From contig NZ_LLZG01000176.1 in the NCBI RefSeq assembly GCF_001509475.1, positions 1-64,000 on the forward strand: a DNA stretch of 64,000 nucleotides, read 5' to 3'. Made by a program: the position numbers and the translations under genes. The notes under the pieces were generated by a model, which saw nothing but the letters and a program-made list of their open reading frames with translations, ran no database searches and had not been told where the DNA came from. The stretch's first letter is position 1; each line of letters opens with the position of its first letter. The stretch comes from Streptomyces regalis. Lineage in GTDB: Bacteria > Actinomycetota > Actinomycetes > Streptomycetales > Streptomycetaceae. This document shows, in pieces, positions 48,432-55,550 of the stretch.

Positions 48432-50957
48432 ATGCGTACACCCCGTAGGACCACCGCAGCCGGCGCCGAGACGCCGTCCCCGCCACCCGTGCGCGGCCGC
48501 CGCGCCCATGCCGGACCGCCGGCCGACGAAGACCCGGAAGAACTCACGGGCGTGGCGCCGGGCGACCCACCCACGCGCGCGGAGCGCTGGCGCCTACGGC
48601 CGCGCACCGTCCGCGCCAAGATCGTCTGCCTGCTGATGGTGCCGGTCGTCTCGCTGCTGGCCCTGTGGGCCTACGCCACCGTCAGCACCGCGCAGGACGT
48701 CTCCAGGCTGCGCCAGTTGCAGCGCGTCGACTCCGAGATCAGGGTCCCCGTCGCGGCCGCCGTCGCCGCCCTCCAGGCCGAACGCGAGGCCGCGGTGCGC
48801 TATGCGACCGAGCCTGGCGCCGGACAGGGCGCCGACTTCAAGAGGCTCGCGGAAGGCACCGACAAGGCGGTGGCGCAACTGCGGCTCGGCGACCGCAGCA
48901 CCGTCGCCGACAGCGAGGAACTCCCCGCCGGAGTGGCCCGGCGACTCGAGGCCTTCGTCACCGGCGCCGAGCAGCTGAGCAGCGTACGCAGTGCCGTTCT
49001 CGACCGCCGCTCCGGCTGGGACGAGGCGTACGGGCGGTACACGAAGACCATCGCGAGCGCGTTCTCGGTGGGCGGCGCGCTCACCGGCATCCAGGACGCC
49101 GAACTCGGCTCCGACGCACGCGTGCTGCTCGAATTCGCCCGCGCGGGCGAGGCGCTGGCCCAGGAGGCCGTGGTGCTGGACAGCGCACGCCTCGCCGGGC
49201 GTCTCGACGGAGAGCGGCTGAGGCTGTTCGCCGGCGCAGTCGACACCCGTCGTACGCTCACCGAATCCGCCGTCGCCGACCTGCGTGGCCCGGAACGCGC
49301 GGCCTGGCAGAGTCTCGCCGACGGCAGCGTCTATGCGACCGTGGCCGCCGTCGAGGACAAGGTCCTGTCCACCGCACCGGGTGTACGGGCGATCGACGCG
49401 GCGCCGGAAGCGACCTGGAGCAAGGCGCACGCACGCGTGCAGGGCGGAATGCGGACGATCGAGCAGGACGCCGGGCGCGGAGTCGCAGACAGTGCCGACC
49501 CCTTCACCCGTGGCCTGCTCACCCCGGCCGGCGCCGCCGTCCTCCTCGGCCTCGCCGCCGTCGCCGCCTCTCTCGTGATCTCCGTACGCATCGGCCGAGG
49601 CCTCGTCGTCGAGCTGGTCAGCCTGCGCAACGGCGCCCTGGAGATCGCCCGGCGCAAACTCCCCGAGGCCATGCGCAAGCTGCGCGCCGGTGAGGAGATC
49701 GACATCCACGCCGAGGCACCGCCCGGACCGCCCGCCGAGGACGAGACCGGCCAGGTCGGCGAGGCCCTGAGCACCGTCCACCGCGCCGCACTCCGGGCCG
49801 CCGTGGAGCGCGCCGAGCTCGCCAGCGGCATCTCCGGTGTCTTCGTCAACCTCGCCCGCCGCAGCCAGGTCCTGGTGCACCGCCAACTGAGCCTCCTGGA
49901 CAGCATGGAGCGGCGCTCCGACGACCCGAACGAACTGAGCGACCTCTTCCGGCTCGACCACCTCACCACCCGCATGCGACGCCACGCCGAGAGCCTGATC
50001 ATCCTCTCGGGAGCGGCACCCGGGCGGGCCTGGCGGATGCCGGTCTCCCTGACCAACGTGGTGCGCGCGGCCGTCTCCGAAGTCGAGGACTACGCGCGCG
50101 TGGAGGTACGACAGCTCCCCGAGGCGTTGGTCATCGGCGCGGCCGTCGCAGACCTCACCCACCTCCTCGCCGAGATCGTCGAGAACGCCGCCCAGTTTTC
50201 GCCGCCCCACACACGCGTGCGCATCACCGGCGAGCCCGTGGGCAACGGCTACGCCGTCGAGGTCGAGGACCGCGGCCTGGGCATGGGCAAGGAGACCCTC
50301 GCCGAGGCCAACCGGCGCATCGAACAGTCCGAGGCGCTCGACCTGTTCGACAGCGACCGGCTCGGCCTCTTCGTCGTCAGCAGGCTCGCGTCCCGGCACG
50401 GCATCAAGGTGCACCTGCGCACCTCTCCCTACGGCGGCACCACCGCGGTCGTCCTGCTGCCCACCGCCCTGCTGCACGACGCCACGGCGGAACGTTCCCT
50501 CGGCAGGAAGGCGGACGACGAGCGGCCCGCCGAGCGCGAGTACGCGCGCGTGCCCGCCGCCGACCGGCACCAGGAGTCCGTCCACGCGGTCGCCGGCCGG
50601 CCGGCCCTGGTGGCTCCCGCACCAGCGGTGGCGGAGGCCACCACGACCGACACCCCACCCTCGGGAGTCACCACCTTGCGACTGCACCGCCCCCCGGACG
50701 TCTCCGAGGCCTCCGACGACCTCCCACGCCGCGTACGGCAGGCGAGTCTCGCCCCCCAACTGCGCGAGGGGCGGCCCGAGGAACCGGCGCAGCCGCCCGC
50801 CGCCCGCGACGACGACCAGCGCACCCCCGAACTCGTACGGGACCGCATGGCGGCATACCGCGACGGCTGGACGCGCGGCGGCGGCAGGCAGCCCGGCCGT
50901 GACGCCACTCCCGATTCCACAACGCGTAGCGACAGCAGCGAAGGAGACCCCGCATGA
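48432..50957 (+). CDS. cvnA: Conservon sensor-kinase-like protein CvnA (NIT domain)
   Basis: 841 residues from the ATG after GAGGAGG. Membrane helix about 57-80 (KIVCLLMVPVVSLLALWAYA), an external nitrate/nitrite-sensor-type (NIT) helical domain to about 360, second helix GAAVLLGLAAVAASLVISV, HAMP-like linker, then a histidine-kinase core: FRLDHLTTRMRRHAESLIIL in the dimerisation helix, N box LAEIVENAAQFSPPHTRVRI, G1 box EDRGLGMGKETLAEAN and G2 region RLGLFVVSRLASRHGIKV. The long C-terminus is disordered. In conservons CvnA works with CvnB, C and D in a membrane complex likened to G-protein-coupled receptors. Its stop overlaps cvnB in ATGA. Confidence 0.93.
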   Translation: MRTPRRTTAAGAETPSPPPVRGRRAHAGPPADEDPEELTGVAPGDPPTRAERWRLRPRTVRAKIVCLLMVPVVSLLALWAYATVSTAQDVSRLRQLQRVDSEIRVPVAAAVAALQAEREAAVRYATEPGAGQGADFKRLAEGTDKAVAQLRLGDRSTVADSEELPAGVARRLEAFVTGAEQLSSVRSAVLDRRSGWDEAYGRYTKTIASAFSVGGALTGIQDAELGSDARVLLEFARAGEALAQEAVVLDSARLAGRLDGERLRLFAGAVDTRRTLTESAVADLRGPERAAWQSLADGSVYATVAAVEDKVLSTAPGVRAIDAAPEATWSKAHARVQGGMRTIEQDAGRGVADSADPFTRGLLTPAGAAVLLGLAAVAASLVISVRIGRGLVVELVSLRNGALEIARRKLPEAMRKLRAGEEIDIHAEAPPGPPAEDETGQVGEALSTVHRAALRAAVERAELASGISGVFVNLARRSQVLVHRQLSLLDSMERRSDDPNELSDLFRLDHLTTRMRRHAESLIILSGAAPGRAWRMPVSLTNVVRAAVSEVEDYARVEVRQLPEALVIGAAVADLTHLLAEIVENAAQFSPPHTRVRITGEPVGNGYAVEVEDRGLGMGKETLAEANRRIEQSEALDLFDSDRLGLFVVSRLASRHGIKVHLRTSPYGGTTAVVLLPTALLHDATAERSLGRKADDERPAEREYARVPAADRHQESVHAVAGRPALVAPAPAVAEATTTDTPPSGVTTLRLHRPPDVSEASDDLPRRVRQASLAPQLREGRPEEPAQPPAARDDDQRTPELVRDRMAAYRDGWTRGGGRQPGRDATPDSTTRSDSSEGDPA

Positions 50958-51427
50958 TCCAGGATCCGGGCATGAGAGCGGCCGTGGGGGTCCCCCCGCT
51001 CGAGCGAAGCCGAGAGTGGGGGAGGTCCGGCGAACTCGACTGGCTGCTGGACGACTTGGTGCTGCGAGTGAGCGAGGTACGGCACGCCGTGGTGCTGTCC
51101 AACGACGGACTCGCCGTGGGCGCGTCGACCGGCCTCCGCCGCGAGGACGCCGAGCATCTCGCCGCCGTCGCCTCCGGCTTCCACAGTCTGGCCAAGGGCG
51201 CGGGCAGGCACTTCGGTGCCGGCGGCGTACGCCAGACCATGGTGGAGATGGACGACGCCTTCCTGTTCGTGGCGGCCGCGGGCGACGGCTCCTGTCTCGC
51301 CGTCCTCACCGCCGTGACAGCCGACATCGGACTGGTGGCGTACGAGATGGCACGGCTGGTCAAACGCGTCGGCGAGCACCTCTGCACGCCGACGCGCGTG
51401 GCAGCGCGGCCGCCTGCCGCGGGATGA
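50954..51427 (+). CDS. cvnB: Conservon roadblock/LC7 protein CvnB
   Basis: 157 residues starting in the ATGA overlap with cvnA. The roadblock/LC7 domain runs from about 28 to 145: LDWLLDDLVLRVSEVRHAVV, LSNDGLAVGASTGLRRED, GVRQTMVEMDDAFLFVAAAG. Members of this family regulate small GTPases such as CvnD. The N-terminus is about 20 residues longer than the paralogue at 53224 because a hairpin repeat has been inserted and is translated as GVPPLERSREWGRS. An internal start after the repeat is not obvious, so the extended form is probably made. Confidence 0.93.
   Translation: MIQDPGMRAAVGVPPLERSREWGRSGELDWLLDDLVLRVSEVRHAVVLSNDGLAVGASTGLRREDAEHLAAVASGFHSLAKGAGRHFGAGGVRQTMVEMDDAFLFVAAAGDGSCLAVLTAVTADIGLVAYEMARLVKRVGEHLCTPTRVAARPPAAG
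50992..51023. repeat. Hairpin repeat inserted in the cvnB reading frame
   Basis: CCCCCCGCTC (50992-51001) pairs with GAGTGGGGGA (51014-51023) around a 12-base loop CGAGCGAAGCCGA-like. Short palindromic elements with a GCTCGAGCGAAGCCGAG core recur in Streptomyces genomes; here the element is in frame and adds residues ahead of the roadblock domain. Confidence 0.65.
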
Positions 51428-51449
51428 GCCGGAAGGGCGGTCCGCGCGC

Positions 51450-51863
51450 ATGACCGAGGACACGACGGGCGCCCCGCGCGAGCAGGGCAGCCAGTGGTAC
51501 GACAGCGAGGCCGGGCCCCTGGTCCGCCCGTACGCCATGACGGGCGGACGCACCGACCCCGGCCCCACCGGGGTGCGCTTCGACCTGATCGCCCTCGTCA
51601 CCCTGGACGCCGCCGCGCCCGGCGCCGACGACGACACCGCACTCGGGCCGGAACACCGGGCCCTCATCGAGCTGTGCCGTACGGAGACGCAGTCGGTCGC
51701 GGAACTCGCCGCGGGCGCCGATCTGCCCGTCGGGGTCGTCAGGGTGCTCCTGGGCGACCTCCTGGAACTGGGCTGCGTCACCGTCAGCCGTCCGGTACCG
51801 CCCGCACAGCTTCCGGACGAACGGATTCTGCGCGAGGTGATCGAAGGATTGCGGGCGCTGTAG
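51450..51863 (+). CDS. cvnC: Conservon DUF742 protein CvnC
   Basis: 137 residues of the DUF742 family. The N-terminal DSEAGPLVRPYAMTGGRTDP is the family signature, followed by FDLIALVTLD, a winged-helix-like core ALIELCRTETQSVAELAAGA, DLPVGVVRVLLGDLLELGCV and the closing PDERILREVIEGLRAL. Known conservons carry this protein as third member, where it likely links the receptor to the GTPase. It follows cvnB by 22 bp. Confidence 0.94.
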   Translation: MTEDTTGAPREQGSQWYDSEAGPLVRPYAMTGGRTDPGPTGVRFDLIALVTLDAAAPGADDDTALGPEHRALIELCRTETQSVAELAAGADLPVGVVRVLLGDLLELGCVTVSRPVPPAQLPDERILREVIEGLRAL

Positions 51864-51982
51864 ATGACATTCCAGAACCAGTCAAAAGCAGTCCAATCCC
51901 ACGAAGGGCAGCCGCAGTTGCCATGATGCTGACTTCGCACCGCGACGTCGACCGATGCCGGCACTCCCGAGAGAAGTGATCG

Positions 51983-52597
51983 ATGGTCTCCGAGCACTCC
52001 GACGCCTCCGACGCCTCCGACGGCGAGACGGCCGCCCTGGCGCTGAAGATCCTTGTCGCCGGCGGATTCGGCGTGGGCAAGACCACCCTGGTGGGCGCGG
52101 TCAGTGAGATCCGGCCGCTGCGCACCGAGGAACTGCTCAGTGAAGCCGGGCAGTTGGTGGACGACACCGGCGGCGTGGACCAGAAGGTCACCACGACCGT
52201 CGCCATGGACTTTGGACGCATCACGATCCGGTCCGGCCTGTCCCTCTACCTCTTCGGCACCCCCGGTCAGGACCGCTTCTGGTTCCTGTGGGACGAACTG
52301 TCACAGGGTGCCCTGGGCGCGGTGGTCCTCGCGGACACCCGGCGCCTGGAGGACTGCTTCCCGGCGGTGGACTACTTCGAGCACCGGCACATCCCCTTCG
52401 TCGTGGCCGTCAACTGTTTCGCGGGCGCCCGGACGTACGGCGCCCACGACGTCTCACGCGCCCTCGACCTGGACCGGGGTACACCCGTGGTGCTCTGCGA
52501 CGCCCGGGACCGCGACTCGGGAAAGGAGGTGCTGATCCGACTCGTCGAGTACGCCGGGCGGATGCACACTGCCCGGCTGCTCGACTCCGTGGGCTGA
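51983..52597 (+). CDS. cvnD: Conservon GTPase CvnD
   Basis: 204 residues. P-loop GGFGVGKTT at 27-35, switch-II-type motif YLFGTPGQDRFWFLWDEL, NKxD-like region VVAVNCFAGARTYGAHDV and a base-binding VVLCDARDRDSGKEVL. CvnD proteins are small GTPases with the unusual TPGQ switch. The gene starts 119 bp after cvnC, a larger gap than usual for conservons, where the last two genes generally touch; the spacer holds no frame of its own and may carry a secondary promoter. Confidence 0.94.
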   Translation: MVSEHSDASDASDGETAALALKILVAGGFGVGKTTLVGAVSEIRPLRTEELLSEAGQLVDDTGGVDQKVTTTVAMDFGRITIRSGLSLYLFGTPGQDRFWFLWDELSQGALGAVVLADTRRLEDCFPAVDYFEHRHIPFVVAVNCFAGARTYGAHDVSRALDLDRGTPVVLCDARDRDSGKEVLIRLVEYAGRMHTARLLDSVG

Positions 52598-52698
52598 CCG
52601 ATTCCCTGCGGGCCGACTGGCTCCATGGGCCCACCGGTTGTCAGCCGCTACCCGCCTCCGGCGCCGACCGCCCGAGGCGCGTGAGACCGGAACCGCTG

Positions 52699-53127
52699 TC
52701 AGTCCGCGACACCCTTCTCCGCCAGTACCTTCTCGATCGTGACGCGGACGAGGAGTTCACCCGGGACGCCGTTGCGGGCTCCGAACTCCTCCGCGCGTTC
52801 CTCGCCCATGTACCGCGCCCCGATACGACCGGCCCAGTGCCTCAACTCCTCGAGATCCTCCGAAATCCGGGCGACGCCCTGAAGCACCACGAAGGCGTAC
52901 GGCGGCCGGTCGACATCCACGCACAGCGCCCCCCGGCCGTCACGGGCCAGATTGCGTCCCTTCACACTCGACTTGCCGGTGTTGAACACCACCTCGTCTC
53001 CGTCCAGTACGAACCAGATCGGCGTCACATGCGGACTCCCGTCGGCTCGCACGGTCGACAGCTTTCCGGTGCGTGTGCCCTGCGAGACGAACGCCCGCCA
53101 TTCCTCATCGGTCATCTTCTGCGCCAT
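52699..53127 (-). CDS. PPOX-class flavin/F420-dependent oxidoreductase
   Basis: 142 residues from the ATG at 53127 preceded by AAGGAGG. The split-barrel fold of the pyridoxamine-phosphate-oxidase superfamily is shown by GKLSTVRADGSPHVTPIWFV, VVFNTGKSSVKGRNLARDGR and ALCVDVDRPPYAFVVLQGVA. Actinobacterial members bind F420, FMN or haem breakdown products. It points toward cvnD and away from the second roadblock gene, separating two halves of what may once have been one conservon cluster. Confidence 0.88.
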   Translation of the reverse strand: MAQKMTDEEWRAFVSQGTRTGKLSTVRADGSPHVTPIWFVLDGDEVVFNTGKSSVKGRNLARDGRGALCVDVDRPPYAFVVLQGVARISEDLEELRHWAGRIGARYMGEERAEEFGARNGVPGELLVRVTIEKVLAEKGVAD

Positions 53128-53223
53128 GCCCCCATCCTCCTTGCCCGCGGGCCGGATCGTCGGGAAGGGTGGCGAAGAGATCCTCCGGCGCAGGGGGAGA
53201 CATCTACACGGGGAGACCGGAAC

Positions 53224-53637
53224 ATGGCGCAGAACCAGGGACTTGGCTGGTTGCTGGACGACCTGACGGAGCGCGTCGATCATGTGCGGCACGCGCTGGT
53301 GCTGTCCAACGACGGTCTGGTGACAGGCGCGAGCACAGGACTGCGGCGCGAGGACGCAGAGCACCTCGCCGCCGTCTCGTCCGGACTGCACAGCCTCGCC
53401 AAGGGGTCGGGACGGCACTTCGGCGCGGGCAGAGTGCGTCAGACGATGGTCGAGTTCGACGACGCGGTGCTGTTCGTCACGGCGGCGGGCACCGGCAGCT
53501 GTCTGTGCGTGCTCAGCGGCGCGGAGGCGGACATCGGCCAGATCGCCTACGAGATGACCCTGCTCGTCAACCGGGTCGGTGAGCACCTCGACGTGGACGC
53601 CCGACAGCCCGAACGGGCACCGATCACAGACGCCTGA
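53224..53637 (+). CDS. Orphan roadblock/LC7 protein (CvnB paralogue)
   Basis: 137 residues: GLGWLLDDLTERVDHVRHAL, VLSNDGLVTGASTGLRREDA, RVRQTMVEFDDAVLFVTAAG. Roughly seven in ten residues match the CvnB encoded 1.8 kb upstream, but here no kinase, DUF742 or GTPase gene accompanies it. GGGGAGA precedes the ATG. It may bind the same CvnA or CvnD as an alternative regulator, or be left over from a tandem conservon. The DnaA-box match in the spacer after it is probably incidental. Confidence 0.9.
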   Translation: MAQNQGLGWLLDDLTERVDHVRHALVLSNDGLVTGASTGLRREDAEHLAAVSSGLHSLAKGSGRHFGAGRVRQTMVEFDDAVLFVTAAGTGSCLCVLSGAEADIGQIAYEMTLLVNRVGEHLDVDARQPERAPITDA

Positions 53638-53763
53638 GCTGCTGTTTCGTCGCCCCCCGGGAGTTATCCACAGGCTCGCCGCGAGATCCGCCGGACCGGC
53701 TACGGTTTTTGTCACGGCGAGCGCACACAGCGTGAGCCATCGACTCCACGGGGGAGACCGACC

Positions 53764-54675
53764 ATGTCAGGCGACACCGTCACGAAACCGCACCACCTTT
53801 CCTACGCGCCGAGTCGTGCGGCCCGCGAACTGGGACTGAAGCGAGGAGAGCTGGATCTCGCCGTCCACCTCGGACTCATCCGGACCGTTCCGGACGAGGG
53901 AGGTGGGGGCCGACGCGTCTCGCTCTCGGAGATCGACCGGCTGCGTTCGGGGGTCGGGTTCCCCGACTCGTTGCAGGACCGCGTGAAGGTGGTGGGTACG
54001 ACAGAGGGCGCGGGCCTCATGGAGGTACCCGTCGGCAGGTTCACGCGCCTGGCACGCCTGGGGCTGGCCGTGCCGGTGAAGTGGTATCTCAATCGCTACC
54101 GAGCCGTGGTCTGGCTGTATCTGGCCGAGGAACTGAAGCAGTTCGCCGCCGATGAGAAGAACGCCCCGCTGCTGAACGCCCGACGTACACCCGAAGGGCT
54201 GCGCGGCATGCTGGACGCGGGCGTGGATCTGCGGGCACGCAACTGGCGGGGACGCCATCGGGGATTCCTGCTGCGCATGGCCGACGACCCGTGGGGGAGC
54301 GCCGGCGCGCTGGCGGCCTTCCTCGACCCCGTCCAGATCGCCGAAATCGTCCCCGACCCCTATGAGCGCTCCCACCTGAACCGCTTCCGGCCAGGACCGC
54401 CGGCATCCGGCGCACCGGGCTCGCCCGCCGCGCACATCGCCGAGAGGATCATGACGGCGGACGACCCGGACGAGATCGGCCTGCTGCGGGCCGACCTGAC
54501 GGCAGCACTGGAAGCAGCGCGCGAGAGGCGGCCGGCCCCGCGTCCGACGGCGAGGCGGGTCCAGGCTCCAGCACACCCGGTGCACCTGGGTTCGCCCCGG
54601 TCCGAGGAGTCGGCATCCCCACGCGGCTTGCTGAGCTGGCTGCGTCGCAGAAACCCCCGGGCTACAGCGCCCTGA
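53764..54675 (+). CDS. DUF6397-type conserved protein
   Basis: 303 residues. The N-terminus PSRAARELGLKRGELDLAVH and VSLSEIDRLRSGVGFPDSLQ resembles a MerR-like winged helix, then a basic central region VPVKWYLNRYRAVVWLYLAE and RRTPEGLRGMLDAGVDLRAR, and a disordered C-terminus. The overall pattern matches Streptomyces DUF6397 proteins of unknown role, possibly DNA-binding. Its 3' end overlaps the convergent thioesterase gene by 14 bases. Confidence 0.72.
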   Translation: MSGDTVTKPHHLSYAPSRAARELGLKRGELDLAVHLGLIRTVPDEGGGGRRVSLSEIDRLRSGVGFPDSLQDRVKVVGTTEGAGLMEVPVGRFTRLARLGLAVPVKWYLNRYRAVVWLYLAEELKQFAADEKNAPLLNARRTPEGLRGMLDAGVDLRARNWRGRHRGFLLRMADDPWGSAGALAAFLDPVQIAEIVPDPYERSHLNRFRPGPPASGAPGSPAAHIAERIMTADDPDEIGLLRADLTAALEAARERRPAPRPTARRVQAPAHPVHLGSPRSEESASPRGLLSWLRRRNPRATAP

Positions 54676-55531
54676 ACAGGCCTTCCTGTACGACGGACAC
54701 CAGCAGGCGCCCTTCCAGGTCGTAGATCCGCCCCCGGGCGAGGCCCCGTCCACCGGTCGCGATCGGCGACTCCTGGTCGTACAGGAACCACTCGTCCGCG
54801 CGGAACGGCCGGTGGAACCACATCGCGTGGTCCAGCGACGCGATGTCGAAACTCCGCGGGCCCCACAGGGGTTCGACCGGGATGCGGACGGCGTCCAGGA
54901 GGGTCATGTCACTGGCGTAGGTCAGCGCGCAGGTGTGCACGACCGGGTCGTCGCCGAGCGGCCCGACCGCGCGCATCCACACCGCGCTGCGCGGCTCGGC
55001 GTCCTTGACCTCCTCGGCGGTCCAGCGCAGCCGGTCCACATAGCGGATGTCGAAGGGCTGACGGCGCGCCATCCGTTCCAACTGCTCGGGCAGCGCGCCC
55101 AGATGCTCCCGGATCTCGTCGGTGACCGTCGGCAGCGACTCCGGGTCCGGGACCTTGCGAGCCGGCGGCAGCTGGTGCTCGAAGCTCCCTTGCTCAGGCT
55201 GATGAAAGGAGGCGGTGAGATTGAAGATCGTGCGGCCCTGCTGCACGGCGGTGACCCGGCGGGTCGTGAACGACCTGCCGTCCCGCACCCGTTCGACCTG
55301 GTACACGATCGGCACGCCCGGCCTGCCCGGGCGCAGGAAGTACGCGTGCAGCGAGTGCACCGGACGGTCGCCGTCCGTGGTGCGCGCGGCGGCGACCAGC
55401 GCCTGGCCGGCCACCTGGCCGCCGAAGACCCGCTGCAGGGACTCCTGCGGGCTGCGGCCGCGGAAGATGTTGACCTCGATCTGCTCCAGGTCGAGCAGGT
55501 CGACGAGCCTCTCGGCCGGGTTCGTCGTCAT
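54662..55531 (-). CDS. tesB: Acyl-CoA thioesterase II
   Basis: 289 residues with the double hot-dog fold of TesB. Landmarks: LDLEQIEVNIFRGRSPQESL, FGGQVAGQALVAAARTTDGD, RPVHSLHAYFLRPGRPGVPI, FTTRRVTAVQQGRTIFNLTA and in the second half ASLDHAMWFHRPFRADEWFL with the active-site Asp of the DHAMWFH motif. It hydrolyses acyl-CoA to free acid and CoA. The helicase gene ends upstream, 19 bp from its start region on the same strand, so the two may be co-transcribed. Confidence 0.94.
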   Translation of the reverse strand: MTTNPAERLVDLLDLEQIEVNIFRGRSPQESLQRVFGGQVAGQALVAAARTTDGDRPVHSLHAYFLRPGRPGVPIVYQVERVRDGRSFTTRRVTAVQQGRTIFNLTASFHQPEQGSFEHQLPPARKVPDPESLPTVTDEIREHLGALPEQLERMARRQPFDIRYVDRLRWTAEEVKDAEPRSAVWMRAVGPLGDDPVVHTCALTYASDMTLLDAVRIPVEPLWGPRSFDIASLDHAMWFHRPFRADEWFLYDQESPIATGGRGLARGRIYDLEGRLLVSVVQEGLFRAL

Positions 55532-55550
55532 GGGTGGGATTCTCCTGTGT

